This document shows, in pieces, positions 52,516 through 61,466 of a stretch of 64,000 nt of DNA. Positions within the stretch are counted from its first letter, which is position 1, and every line of letters starts with the position of its first letter. The position numbers were made by a program, and so were the translations under genes. Source of the stretch: Roseomonas marmotae (GTDB taxonomy: Bacteria > Pseudomonadota > Alphaproteobacteria > Acetobacterales > Acetobacteraceae); assembly GCF_017654485.1 (NCBI RefSeq), contig NZ_CP061091.1:2982501-3046500 (forward strand), read 5' to 3'. The notes under the pieces were generated by a model. It had not been told where the DNA came from. It saw nothing but the letters and a program-made list of their open reading frames with translations, and ran no database searches.

Positions 52516-53418
52516 TCAGCTCAGGAAGTAGTCCACGGGCTCCAGGGGCGGCGGCAGGTCGGTCTCCCCCAGCGTGGCCAGCAGCTCGATCTCGACCATC
52601 CGGGTGATGGCATTCAGCGGCAGGTCGTTCGGGTCCTCTCCGAAGGGGTCCTCCAGCTGGTCGCCCAGCACGTCCAGGCCGAAGAAGGCATAGGCCAGCA
52701 TGGCGGAGGCGATCGGCGTGGCGAGGCCGATGACACCCACCAGCCCGAAGGGCACCAGCAGGCAGAAGAGGAAGGCCGCGCGGTGCAGCAGCAGTGTATA
52801 GGCGAAGGGCAAGGGGGTGGTGAGGATGCGCTCGCAGGCCGACTGCATCTCCGCCAGGCCTTGCAGCCGCGCCACCAGCCCGCGGTAGAGCATGTCGCTC
52901 AGTGCCCCCTCCCGCCACAGCCGGGCCAGCTCGGCATTCATGAGGAGCAGGATGGCATCCGGGATGTTGGGCGAAGCGGCGATGGCGGCAACCTCCTCCG
53001 CCGGTAGCCAGGGCCGGGCCGCAGCCAGCTCGTCCCGCTTCCGCAGCCGGGCGCAGAGGGCGTGGGTGAAGCCGATGCCCCGTCGCACCAGCTCCGGGCG
53101 CGGCCCCAGCAGCGCCGTCGACTCCCGCGCCAGCCCGCGCGTCTCGACGATCAGCCGCCCCCACTGGCTGCGCGCTTCCCACCAGCGGTCGTAGCAGACG
53201 TTGTTGCGGAAGCCGAGGAAGATGGAAAACGCCAGGCCGAAGAGCGCGAAGGCCGGGAGCGGCAGCTGCGGCACCCAGCCCGGCCATTGCCGCGCCGCCA
53301 CCACCACCAGGACGCCGAGCAGGGCCACGCTCAGCAGGCGCGGCGCCATCACCGGCACGATGGAGCCGCGCAGTACGAAGAGCAGCGCCCAGGCGCCGGG
53401 GCGGGGTCGCAGGATCAT
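52516..53418 (-). CDS. Bestrophin-family channel protein
   Basis: A 300-residue membrane protein of the bestrophin/YneE (UPF0187) family; bacterial members form pentameric ion channels. The first helices are VALLGVLVVVAARQWPGWV and LPAFALFGLAFSIFLGFRNN, followed by the family hallmark DRWWEARSQWGRL. A central loop reads LARLWREGALSDMLYRG, and later helices are LFCLLVPFGLVGVIGLATP and YAFFGLDVLGDQLEDPFG. The ATG overlaps the stop of the DUF1345 gene, so two membrane proteins are translationally coupled. The ion selectivity is unknown. Confidence 0.9.
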   Translation of the reverse strand: MILRPRPGAWALLFVLRGSIVPVMAPRLLSVALLGVLVVVAARQWPGWVPQLPLPAFALFGLAFSIFLGFRNNVCYDRWWEARSQWGRLIVETRGLARESTALLGPRPELVRRGIGFTHALCARLRKRDELAAARPWLPAEEVAAIAASPNIPDAILLLMNAELARLWREGALSDMLYRGLVARLQGLAEMQSACERILTTPLPFAYTLLLHRAAFLFCLLVPFGLVGVIGLATPIASAMLAYAFFGLDVLGDQLEDPFGEDPNDLPLNAITRMVEIELLATLGETDLPPPLEPVDYFLS

Positions 53419-54050
53419 GAAGGCACCACATTCACAAGTCCCGTGACGATGCCGACGGCACCGGCCACGATCACGGCATTGAAGGCGAAGGCGATCAGCC
53501 CGTGCAGCAGCACGACGCGGCGCACGGCGGGGGAATGCGTCACGATATCTGTCACGCCGCTGGTCGCGCCGATGCTGAAGGCGAGGTAGAGGAACTCGGA
53601 GAAGACCGGGTCCTTGGTGCCGCCGGGGAACTCGATGCCGCCGCCGCTGAGCCAGTATTCCCGCGCGTAATCCTGCGCGAAGAGCAGGTGGACATAGATC
53701 CAGGAGAGCATGACCGTCGCCGCGCCCAGCGCCGTGTAGCCAGGCGGGGAATCGACCAGGTCCAGCGCCACCGCCACCAGGGAGGCCGCCGCCGCCAGCA
53801 GCGACAGCCCCAGGACCGCAGCGCGGCCCTCATCCAGCGCGCGGGCACGCGCGCGCATATGCTCGGCGCTGGCCGCCCAGAGGTGTTCCAGCAGCAGCGC
53901 CGCATGCACTACCACGAAGCTGCACCAGCCGAACATGACCGCGTGCAGCCCCCCGGCGCCGAGCCCCCGTGACACCACCGCCACCAGGACACCGGCCACC
54001 AGCGCCACCAGCGCCCGGGGCCGGTATTGCGGCGGGATCCCCAGCATCAC
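53415..54050 (-). CDS. DUF1345 membrane protein
   Basis: A 211-residue inner-membrane protein with five predicted helices. Family phrases include FGWCSFVVVHAALLLEHLWA (read in the family as W-x-D-like region), IYVHLLFAQDYAREYW, FSEFLYLAFSIGATSGVTDI and RRVVLLHGLIAFAFNAVIVA. DUF1345 has no known function. It overlaps both neighbours by 4 bases, lying between threonine dehydratase and bestrophin in one operon. A link with ion transport is only suggested by the bestrophin partner. Confidence 0.88.
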   Translation of the reverse strand: MMLGIPPQYRPRALVALVAGVLVAVVSRGLGAGGLHAVMFGWCSFVVVHAALLLEHLWAASAEHMRARARALDEGRAAVLGLSLLAAAASLVAVALDLVDSPPGYTALGAATVMLSWIYVHLLFAQDYAREYWLSGGGIEFPGGTKDPVFSEFLYLAFSIGATSGVTDIVTHSPAVRRVVLLHGLIAFAFNAVIVAGAVGIVTGLVNVVPS

Positions 54051-55024
54051 GCAGCCAGGGCGCGCGTGAAGACCGCGGGGTCCACATTGCCGCCGCTGAG
54101 CACCACGCCCACCGTGCGGCCGCGCGCCGGCAGCTTGCCCGCCAGCACCGCCGCCAGCGCCACGGCGCCGCCCGGCTCCACCACGACCTTCAAGGTCTCG
54201 AAGGCCAGCCTCATGGCACGGAAGACCTCCTCCGGCGTCACCACGGCGGCACCCTTCAGGCGCGGCTGGTTGACGGCGAAGGTCAGCGCGCCCGGGCGCA
54301 TGGAGAGCAGCGCGTCGCAGAGCGTCTCGCCCCGGCCGTCATTGGCGATGCGCTCGCCCGCCGCCAGGGAGCGCGCGGTATCGTCCCAGCCCTGCGGCTC
54401 CACGGCCCAGACCCCGGTGGCGGGGGAAGCGCCTTCCATGGCCAGGGCGCAGCCGGCCACCAGCCCGCCGCCGCCGGTGCAGACCGCCAGCATGTCCAGC
54501 GAGAGGCCGGCGGCCGCCGCATCCTCGGCCAGCTCCAGCGCCAGGGTCCCCTGCCCGGCGATGACGTCGGGGTGGTCGAAGGGCGGGAGCACGGTGCCGC
54601 CACGTTCTTCCGCCAGCCGCTGCGCCAGGGTCTCGCGGTCGGTGGTGGCGCGGTCGAAGAAGGTGATCTCGGCGCCCCAGCGGCGCGTGCTCTCCACCTT
54701 GATGGAGGGGGCATCGGCGGGCATGGCGATCAGGGCGCGCACGCCCTCCGTCATCGCCGCGCAGGCGATGGCCTGGCCATGGTTGCCAGAGGAATGCGTC
54801 ACCACGCCCGCGGCGCGCTGCGCCGCGTCCAGCTTCAGCACGGCATTGGTGGCGCCGCGGAACTTGAAGCTGCCGGTGCGCTGGAGGCATTCCGGCTTGA
54901 TCAGCACGGTGCCGCCGGCGATCTCGTCCAGCAGGGGGTGGCGCAGCATGGGCGTGCGGAGCACGCGGCCTTGCAGGCGCCGGGCGGCGGCCTGCACGTC
55001 GTCATGGGTCGGAAGGGTGGTCAT
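54047..55024 (-). CDS. Threonine/serine dehydratase (PLP-dependent)
   Basis: A fold-type II PLP enzyme of 325 residues that deaminates threonine or serine to the 2-oxo acid; hydroxyaspartate dehydratase or serine racemase activity is also possible for this length. The PLP Lys is in RTGSFKFRGATNAVL. The phosphate loop is CTGGGGLVAGC, and SSGNHGQAIA is the substrate loop. There is no C-terminal ACT regulatory domain, so it is the catabolic or racemase-like form, not biosynthetic IlvA. The ATG giving MTTLPTHDD is the chosen start. It is the first gene of a three-gene operon with DUF1345 and bestrophin. Confidence 0.9.
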   Translation of the reverse strand: MTTLPTHDDVQAAARRLQGRVLRTPMLRHPLLDEIAGGTVLIKPECLQRTGSFKFRGATNAVLKLDAAQRAAGVVTHSSGNHGQAIACAAMTEGVRALIAMPADAPSIKVESTRRWGAEITFFDRATTDRETLAQRLAEERGGTVLPPFDHPDVIAGQGTLALELAEDAAAAGLSLDMLAVCTGGGGLVAGCALAMEGASPATGVWAVEPQGWDDTARSLAAGERIANDGRGETLCDALLSMRPGALTFAVNQPRLKGAAVVTPEEVFRAMRLAFETLKVVVEPGGAVALAAVLAGKLPARGRTVGVVLSGGNVDPAVFTRALAA

Positions 55025-55120
55025 GCCAACTATCCTGTGCCCGGCGAGCCAAAGGGGCAAGACGGCGCCCGCAGCCCAGCTCACGCTGGAGGTAAGGTGA
55101 TACGACCTGACTCGTGAGAA

Positions 55121-55142
55121 CCGTTGCAAGGTGGCTCAACGG
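55121..55142. promoter_or_regulatory. Inverted repeat upstream of the sugar importer operon
   Basis: CCGTTG (55121-55126) and CAACGG (55137-55142) form a perfect 6-base dyad with a 10-base spacer, in the 200-base divergent gap between the dehydratase and sugar-binding protein genes. The position is suitable for an operator, but no regulator gene is nearby and it may be chance. Confidence 0.3.
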
Positions 55143-55224
55143 CTGCGTAACCTCGGTGCCGGCGAGGAGGGCAAATATGCCCCAAGGCGGCAAAGCACCG
55201 CCCGTCCGCAGGAGGAGTAACGGA

Positions 55225-56577
55225 ATGGAAGGCAACGGGTTCACCCGGCGTTCTGTGCTGCGCGCAGGTGCCGCCGGGGCGGCAGCCAGCACGCTGCCCC
55301 TGGTCAATGTACACGGACAGACTTCCGGGGGCCGCCTCGCCCTCGGGCTCTGGGATCACTGGGTTCCGGCCGGCAATGACGGCATGCGCAAGATCGTCAT
55401 GGACTGGGCCCAGAAGAACCGGGTCGATGTCCAGCTGGATTTCATCACCAGCGTCGGCAACAAGAATCTTCTCACCCTGGCGGCAGAAGCGCAGGCCAAG
55501 CAGGGGCATGACATGCTCTCCTTCCCCACATGGGAGGTGCATGCGCAGTCCGAGCTGCTGGAGCCGGTCGATGACGTGATGAACCGGCTCGGCCAGAAAT
55601 ACGGCAAGGTCAATTCCATCGTCGAATACCTGGCGAAGGTGGATGGCAAGTGGCGCGCCGTGCCCGCGATTTCCGGCAGCCAGAACAAGCCGCCGCTGGG
55701 TCGCATGGACCTGCTGAAGCAGCATGGCGGCATCGATGTGCAGGCCATGTTCCCGGCCAACGATTCCGGCGCCAATGTGGATGCCTGGACCTGGGACGCC
55801 TTCCTGAAAGCGGCTGAGGGCTGCCACAAGGCCGGCTTCCCCTTCGGCCTGCCGCTGGGCACCTTCCCCGATGCCACCGACTGGACCGGCAGCCTCTTCC
55901 GCAGCTTCGGTGCGGAGCTGGTGAATTCGAAGGGCGACATCACCGCCAAGTCCGACGATGTCCGCGCCGTGCTGGAATATGCCCGCAGGCTCTGCGAATT
56001 CCTGCCGGCGGATGTCTTTTCCTGGGACGATGCCTCGAACAACCGGGCGTTGATCTCCGGTAAGTCGGCGCTGGTGCTGAACCCGCCCAGCGCCTGGGCC
56101 GTGGCCAAGCGCGACGCGCCGCAGGTGGCGGAACAGTGCTGGACCTTCCCGCCCCCCGCCGGCAAGGCGGGCCGCTTCACCCCCTACCTGCCCTATTTCT
56201 GGGGCATCTGGTCCTTCAGCCGCAACAAGGGCGCGGCGAAGGCTCTTGTGGAGCATCTCAGCGAGCGGGAGCAGGCGCAGGCCATGGTGGCCGTCAGCAA
56301 CGGCTACGACATCCCGCCCTTCACCAGCATGACCGATTTCGAGACCTGGCAGAAGGAAGGCCCGCCGACCGGCGTGGTCTACAACTACCCCGTCCGCCCG
56401 CACCACAAGTCGGAGCAGTTCATCGCCGACTACCCAGCGCCGCCGAATATCGCGGTGCAGATGTACAACCAGGGCATCCAGGCGAAGATGATCGCCCGCG
56501 TCGTGCAGAACAAGGAGCCGGTCGAGCGCACCATCGCCTGGGCGAGCAGCGAGCTGGAGGGCTTCCAGCGCGGCTGA
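55225..56577 (+). CDS. Sugar ABC transporter substrate-binding protein (family 1)
   Basis: A 450-residue periplasmic binding protein of the carbohydrate family. The N-terminus carries a twin-arginine-type signal (FTRRSVLRAGAAGAAASTLP), so it may be exported folded by Tat. The domain begins at LALGLWDHWVPAGNDGMRKI. The aromatic-rich interior (VDAWTWDAFLKAAEGCHKAG, DATDWTGSLFRSFG) is typical of sugar sites. AGGAGGAG lies 6 bases before the ATG. Two permeases, an ATPase and two dehydrogenases follow. The exact sugar or polyol is unknown. Confidence 0.92.
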   Translation: MEGNGFTRRSVLRAGAAGAAASTLPLVNVHGQTSGGRLALGLWDHWVPAGNDGMRKIVMDWAQKNRVDVQLDFITSVGNKNLLTLAAEAQAKQGHDMLSFPTWEVHAQSELLEPVDDVMNRLGQKYGKVNSIVEYLAKVDGKWRAVPAISGSQNKPPLGRMDLLKQHGGIDVQAMFPANDSGANVDAWTWDAFLKAAEGCHKAGFPFGLPLGTFPDATDWTGSLFRSFGAELVNSKGDITAKSDDVRAVLEYARRLCEFLPADVFSWDDASNNRALISGKSALVLNPPSAWAVAKRDAPQVAEQCWTFPPPAGKAGRFTPYLPYFWGIWSFSRNKGAAKALVEHLSEREQAQAMVAVSNGYDIPPFTSMTDFETWQKEGPPTGVVYNYPVRPHHKSEQFIADYPAPPNIAVQMYNQGIQAKMIARVVQNKEPVERTIAWASSELEGFQRG

Positions 56578-56595
56578 ACCGACCGCGTGAAATAT

Positions 56596-56620
56596 CCCCG
56601 GCGGTGTCTGGCCGCCGGGG
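56596..56620 (+). terminator. Stem-loop between the binding protein and permease genes
   Basis: CCCCGGCGG (56596-56604) pairs with CCGCCGGGG (56612-56620), followed at a few bases by CTTCCCCTTTT. It sits 18 bases after the binding-protein stop and 30 before the first permease. Such loops in ABC operons often act as partial terminators or RNA stabilisers so that the binding protein is made in excess. Confidence 0.7.
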
Positions 56621-56650
56621 CGCTTCCCCTTTTCCCGAGGGAACTCTGGC

Positions 56651-57580
56651 ATGTCCCAGGCCGTGATATCCTCCGCCCCCGCAGCGCCACCGCAGAGGAG
56701 CACCATGCGGCGGCTGGCCCGGCGGAATTCCACCACCGCCTTCCTGCTGACCCTGCCGCTGATCCTGCTGATCCTTGGCCTGGTGGTCTATCCCTTCATC
56801 TACGCGCTCTACCTCTCGACGCTGAACCGGCGGCAGACGCGCTTCATCGGCATCGAGAACTTCACGTTCCTCTTCTCGCGTGAGACCTTCTGGAATGTCG
56901 TGTTCCAGTCGATGCTCTTCGCGGTCTCGGCCGTGCTGCTGAAGGCGCTGATCGGCTTCGTGCTGGCGCATGTGCTGCACGCGCTGCCCTCCAAGGGGCA
57001 GCGGAAATGGCGCGGTATGCTGCTGGTGCCCTGGGTCATCCCGCCCGCCATTTCCACCCTGGCTTGGTGGTGGCTGTTCGACCCCTCCTATTCCGCCTTC
57101 AACTGGGCGCTGGCGGGCATCGGCGTCGATCCCGTGCCCTGGCTGGGGGCCACGGGCTGGGCGCGTTTCTCGGTCATCCTGGTGAATGTCTGGTATGGCG
57201 CGCCCTTCTTCATGATCATGTATCTGGCGGCCCTGAAATCGGTGCCCGACCAGCTCTACGAGGCAGCCTCGATCGACGGCGCAAGCGCATGGCAGAAGCT
57301 GCGCTTCGTGACCTTCCCGATGATGCGCAACATCATCAGCATCACCGTGCTGTTCAGCCTGATCGTCACCTTCGCCAACTTCGACATCGTGCGAATCCTG
57401 ACCAATGGCGGTCCGCAGGACAGCACGCATGTCTTCGCCACCTATGCCTTCCAGGTCGGCATCCAGTCGGGCGACATTCCGCTCGGCGCCTCTGTCAGCC
57501 TCTTCATGTTCCCGCTGCTGGCCGTCTTCGCGATCTTCACGTTGCGCGGCGTCAACAAGCGTTCGAAGGAAATGGCGTGA
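56651..57580 (+). CDS. Sugar ABC transporter permease (MalF-type)
   Basis: The first inner-membrane permease of a CUT1-type importer, 309 residues with six predicted helices. The N-terminus is STTAFLLTLPLILLILGLVV, and the EAA loop that contacts the ATPase is YEAASIDGASAWQKLRFVTF. GAGGGAA precedes the ATG. It is one base from the next permease gene and shares the operon with the binding protein, second permease and ATPase. Confidence 0.93.
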   Translation: MSQAVISSAPAAPPQRSTMRRLARRNSTTAFLLTLPLILLILGLVVYPFIYALYLSTLNRRQTRFIGIENFTFLFSRETFWNVVFQSMLFAVSAVLLKALIGFVLAHVLHALPSKGQRKWRGMLLVPWVIPPAISTLAWWWLFDPSYSAFNWALAGIGVDPVPWLGATGWARFSVILVNVWYGAPFFMIMYLAALKSVPDQLYEAASIDGASAWQKLRFVTFPMMRNIISITVLFSLIVTFANFDIVRILTNGGPQDSTHVFATYAFQVGIQSGDIPLGASVSLFMFPLLAVFAIFTLRGVNKRSKEMA

Positions 57581-57581
57581 C

Positions 57582-58478
57582 ATGGGCACCACCACCGCAT
57601 CCACCCCCTTCGTGCCGGCGGAACGCAAGTTCGGCAGCATCGCCTCCGAACGCCGCTGGGCGATGATCGGCGCCTATGTGGCGCTGGCGGTCTTCGTGAT
57701 CTTCTTCATGACGCCGCCCTTCCACATGCTGATGACCAGCCTGAAGAGCAGCGCGGAGATCGCCGATCTGTCCGGCAATCCCTGGATCGTCCGCAGCCCC
57801 ACGCTGTCGAACTACTGGGAGCTGCTGACCCAGGGCAATTACATGATCCATTTCCGCAACTCGGTGATCGTCACGCTCAGCACGGTGGTCATCAGCATGG
57901 TGATCTCCACCCTGGCGGCCTTCGCCCTGGCGCGGATGAAATTCTGGGGCAGCGCCACCCTCGCCACCGGGGTCTTCCTGACCTACCTGGTGCCGGAGAC
58001 GCTGCTCTTCATCCCGATGTTCCAGATCATCGGCTCCATGGGCCTCTACAACAACCTGCTGGCCATGGTGCTGATCTTCCCGACGCTGACAGTGCCCTTC
58101 TGCACCTGGATCATGATCGGCTACTTCGCCTCCATCCCCAAGGAACTGGACGAGGCCGCGCTGATCGACGGCGCCGGGCATTTGCAGATGCTCTGGAAGA
58201 TCTTCATTCCCGTCGCGCTGCCAGGCATCCTGGCGGCGATGATCTTCGCCTTCACCGTCTCCTGGGCCGCCTTCATCTACCCGATGGCCTTCCTGGTCTC
58301 CTCCGACCAGATGGTGCTGACGGTGGGCATCGTCTCCGACCTGATCAGGGCGGATACCTTCCAGTGGGGCAAGATCATGGCGGGCGCGCTGATGGCGGCT
58401 TTGCCGCCGCTGCTCGTCTATGCTTTCCTCATGGACTACTACATCGCCGGGCTGACCGCCGGCGCAACAAAGGGCTGA
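57582..58478 (+). CDS. Sugar ABC transporter permease (MalG-type)
   Basis: The second permease of the importer, 298 residues with six helices. The first is [20 protein letters not shown], and the EAA loop is [20 protein letters not shown]. The ATG lies 1 base past the first permease stop, with a GAAGGA upstream inside it. The pair would form the heterodimeric channel that accepts sugar from the Tat-type binding protein. Confidence 0.93.
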   Translation: MGTTTASTPFVPAERKFGSIASERRWAMIGAYVALAVFVIFFMTPPFHMLMTSLKSSAEIADLSGNPWIVRSPTLSNYWELLTQGNYMIHFRNSVIVTLSTVVISMVISTLAAFALARMKFWGSATLATGVFLTYLVPETLLFIPMFQIIGSMGLYNNLLAMVLIFPTLTVPFCTWIMIGYFASIPKELDEAALIDGAGHLQMLWKIFIPVALPGILAAMIFAFTVSWAAFIYPMAFLVSSDQMVLTVGIVSDLIRADTFQWGKIMAGALMAALPPLLVYAFLMDYYIAGLTAGATKG

Positions 58479-58488
58479 GGAGACCGCA

Positions 58489-59589
58489 ATGGCGCAGGTG
58501 ACGCTCCGGAAGGTTGTCAAAGCTTATGAGGGTGGCGTCCAGGCCGTGAAGGGCATCGACCTGGACATCGCGGACCATGAATTCGTGGTGCTGGTGGGCC
58601 CCTCCGGCTGCGGCAAGTCGACCACCTTGCGGATGATCGCGGGCCTCGAGGAAATCTCGGATGGCGAGATCGCCATCGGCGGCCGGGTGGTGAACGACGT
58701 TCCCCCGCGCGACCGCGACATCGCCATGGTCTTCCAGAACTACGCGCTCTACCCGCACATGACCGTGGCGGAGAACATGGCCTTCGGCCTGATGCTGCGG
58801 AAATTTCCGAAGGAGGAGATCAAGCGCCGGGTGGACCACGCGGCGAGTATCCTCGACATCACGCCCCTGCTGGCCCGCAAGCCCAAGGCGCTGTCCGGCG
58901 GCCAGCGCCAGCGCGTCGCCATGGGCCGCGCCATCGTGCGCGACCCGAAGGTCTTCCTCTTCGACGAGCCGCTGTCCAACCTCGACGCCAAGCTGCGCGT
59001 GCAGATGCGTACCGAGATCAAGAAGGTGCACCAGACGGTCCGCACCACCACCGTCTACGTTACCCATGACCAGGTCGAGGCCATGACCCTGGCCGACCGG
59101 GTGGTGGTGATGAACAACGGCGTCATCGAACAGGTCGGCCCGCCGCAGGAACTCTACCACAATCCCAGGACGCGCTTCGTGGCCGGCTTCATCGGCAGCC
59201 CGGCGATGAACTTCATCGCCGCGCGGCTGGAGCAGGCCTCGGGCGCGCTGCGGCTGCACCTGCCCGGCGACATCATCCTGCCCGTGCCCGCCGAACGGAC
59301 CAGCCGCTACGCGCCGCTGGCGGGGCGCGAGGTGGTCTTTGGTATCCGGCCGGAGCATCTGACCGAAGCCAAGAACCTCGACCGGCCGAATGTCGCCCCC
59401 TTCCCGGCCGTGCCGGAGGTGACGGAGCCGATGGGAATGGAGACGCTGGTGCATTTCCGCATGGACGGCGCCGAGGTCTGCGGGCGCGTGGACCCCACCG
59501 CCCCCGCGGCGCCCGGCCTGCCCCTGCCCATGGCCGCCGACCTCAACAACATGCATCTCCTCGACCCGCAGACCGGGCGCGTGCTGTGA
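58489..59589 (+). CDS. Sugar ABC transporter ATPase (UgpC/MsmK type)
   Basis: The ATP-binding subunit, 366 residues, that powers the sugar importer. Walker A is [19 protein letters not shown], the signature is [16 protein letters not shown], and Walker B is [19 protein letters not shown], with the switch His in [11 protein letters not shown]. The C-terminal TOBE regulatory domain is present ([18 protein letters not shown]). GAGGAG precedes the ATG. Its stop overlaps the start of the SDR gene (GTGA), making the dehydrogenase coupled to transport. Confidence 0.94.
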   Translation: MAQVTLRKVVKAYEGGVQAVKGIDLDIADHEFVVLVGPSGCGKSTTLRMIAGLEEISDGEIAIGGRVVNDVPPRDRDIAMVFQNYALYPHMTVAENMAFGLMLRKFPKEEIKRRVDHAASILDITPLLARKPKALSGGQRQRVAMGRAIVRDPKVFLFDEPLSNLDAKLRVQMRTEIKKVHQTVRTTTVYVTHDQVEAMTLADRVVVMNNGVIEQVGPPQELYHNPRTRFVAGFIGSPAMNFIAARLEQASGALRLHLPGDIILPVPAERTSRYAPLAGREVVFGIRPEHLTEAKNLDRPNVAPFPAVPEVTEPMGMETLVHFRMDGAEVCGRVDPTAPAAPGLPLPMAADLNNMHLLDPQTGRVL

Positions 59590-60332
59590 GCGGGCTGGCC
59601 TGGATCACCGGCGCCGGTTCCGGCATCGGGCGCGCCGTCGCCGTCGCCCTCTCGCGCGCCGGCTGGCGGCTGGCCCTGACGGGACGGCGCGAAGCGGCGC
59701 TGCGGGAAACCGCGGCCCTGCTGGAAGGCGGACAGGAAGCGTTGATCCTGCCCGCCGATGTCACCGACGCCGCCGCCATCCAGGCGGTGGTGGAGCGGCT
59801 GCCGGAAGCCCCGGCGCTGCTGGTGAACAATGCGGGCGCCAACAAGCCGCGCCGCTACTGGCACCAGCTCGCGCTGCCCGACGCGCAGGAACTGGTGGAC
59901 GTGAACCTCACCGCGCCCTTCATGACCAGCCTGGCAGTGCTGCCGGGCATGAAGGCACGCGGCGGCGGGCTGATCGTGCAGATCGCCTCCGTGGCCGGCA
60001 AAGGCTTCTCGCCGGTTTCCGGCCCCGCCTATATCGCCGCCAAGACGGGCTTCGTCGCCCTCTCCGCCTCGCTGAACGCCGAGAACGGCATCCACAACAT
60101 CCGCAGCACCTGCATCTGCCCGGGCGAGGTCGCGACCCCCATCCTGGACCTGCGCCCGCAACCGCCCTCGGCCGAGGAGCGCGCGCGCATGTTGCAGCCG
60201 GAGGATGTGGCGGCCGCCGTGCTCTTCGCCACCAGCCTGCCGGACCATGTCTGCCTGAATGAGATCGTCATCACCCCCACCTACAACCGCGACAACGCGG
60301 CGGGGGCGAAGGCCGTCGCCAGTCTTGCCTGA
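59586..60332 (+). CDS. Short-chain dehydrogenase/reductase in the sugar operon
   Basis: A 248-residue SDR. The nucleotide loop is [19 protein letters not shown], the NAG motif is [12 protein letters not shown], the catalytic Ser is in [12 protein letters not shown], and Tyr-x3-Lys is [16 protein letters not shown] follows the second strand, suggesting NADP or a mixed preference. The start is GTG overlapping the ATPase stop. It probably oxidises or reduces the imported sugar, polyol or its product. Confidence 0.92.
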   Translation: MSGLAWITGAGSGIGRAVAVALSRAGWRLALTGRREAALRETAALLEGGQEALILPADVTDAAAIQAVVERLPEAPALLVNNAGANKPRRYWHQLALPDAQELVDVNLTAPFMTSLAVLPGMKARGGGLIVQIASVAGKGFSPVSGPAYIAAKTGFVALSASLNAENGIHNIRSTCICPGEVATPILDLRPQPPSAEERARMLQPEDVAAAVLFATSLPDHVCLNEIVITPTYNRDNAAGAKAVASLA

Positions 60333-60342
60333 AGGATCATCC

Positions 60343-61434
60343 ATGGATACCGGAAGCTACGTCACCCTCCAGGCCCCGGCGCTGGAGGAGATGATCCACG
60401 GCATTTTCATCGCCATCGGCTGCGAAGCCGACGAGGCGCAGGCCATCGCCAGCCACCTCGTCGCCTCCAACCTCGCGGGCCATGACAGCCACGGCGTGGT
60501 GCGGGTGCCCCGCTACGTGGACTGGCACAGGGCCGGCTATCTCCACGCCGGCCGCAAGCCCGAGATCGTCACGGATGGCGGCGCCTTCCTGCTGCTGGAC
60601 GCGCAGCTCGGCTTCGGGCAGGCCGTGACGAGGCAGGCGGTGGATCTGGGCATCGCCCGGGCGAAGCAGCATGGCGCCGCCGTGGTGGCGCTCCGCAATT
60701 CCGGCCATTGCGGCCGCATCGGCACCTATGCCGAGCAGGCGCTGGCACATGGCCTGATCTCCGTCCATTTCGTCAATGTGGCCGGCTCCTTCCTCGTCGC
60801 GCCCCATGGCGGCGTGGACCGGCGCTTCTCCACCGCCCCCATCGCCATCGGCGTGCCGCTGGAAGGCCGCCCGGTGGTGCTGGATTTCGCGACCTCCCTG
60901 GTGGCGGAAGGAAAGATCCTGGTGGCCAGCAATGGCGGCAAGCCGCTGCCGCCCGATGCGCTGATCGAGCCGGATGGCACCCTCTCCGGCCAGCCGCGCA
61001 CCCTCTATGGCGACTATCCGCAGGTCGGGCCGCGCATTCCCGGCAATGGCCCTGGCGCCATCCGCGCCTTTGGCGACCACAAGGGCTCGGGCCTTGCGCT
61101 GATGTGCGAGCTTCTGGCGGGCGCCTTCACGGCGGGCGGCTGTTCCGGGCCGCGCGATGCGCGGGGCTGCATCACCAATGGCCTGCTCTCCATCTACCTC
61201 TCCCCTGCGCATTTCGGCACGGAGGCGGAGTTCCAGCAGATGGGGCGTGACTATGTGGAATGGGTCGCGTCCAGCCGGCCGATCGACCCGGCCTCCCCCG
61301 TCCTGCTGCCCGGCGAGCCGGAGGCCCGCAGCCGTGAGAAGCGCCTGCGCGAGGGCCTGCCCCTGCCCGCCGATATCTGGGAGGATCTGCGCCGCACCGC
61401 CGCCGGCCTCGGCGTGCCCGTGCCGGCGCTGTAG
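60343..61434 (+). CDS. Ldh-family (malate/L-lactate-type) oxidoreductase
   Basis: A 363-residue NAD(P)-dependent dehydrogenase of the malate/lactate (Ldh_2) family, which reduces 2-oxo acids or oxidises 2-hydroxy acids, unlike the classical LDH fold. The family motifs LAGHDSHGVVRVPRYVDWH, VVALRNSGHCGRIGTYAEQA and PIAIGVPLEGRPVVLDFATS are kept; the central His and Asp are the likely catalytic residues. GAAGGA precedes the ATG. It is the last clear gene of the sugar operon and likely handles a hydroxy acid formed from the sugar, for example a sugar acid. Confidence 0.92.
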   Translation: MDTGSYVTLQAPALEEMIHGIFIAIGCEADEAQAIASHLVASNLAGHDSHGVVRVPRYVDWHRAGYLHAGRKPEIVTDGGAFLLLDAQLGFGQAVTRQAVDLGIARAKQHGAAVVALRNSGHCGRIGTYAEQALAHGLISVHFVNVAGSFLVAPHGGVDRRFSTAPIAIGVPLEGRPVVLDFATSLVAEGKILVASNGGKPLPPDALIEPDGTLSGQPRTLYGDYPQVGPRIPGNGPGAIRAFGDHKGSGLALMCELLAGAFTAGGCSGPRDARGCITNGLLSIYLSPAHFGTEAEFQQMGRDYVEWVASSRPIDPASPVLLPGEPEARSREKRLREGLPLPADIWEDLRRTAAGLGVPVPAL

Positions 61435-61466
61435 TGCGGACCGCCGCGCGGGCCTAAGCTCCGGGG

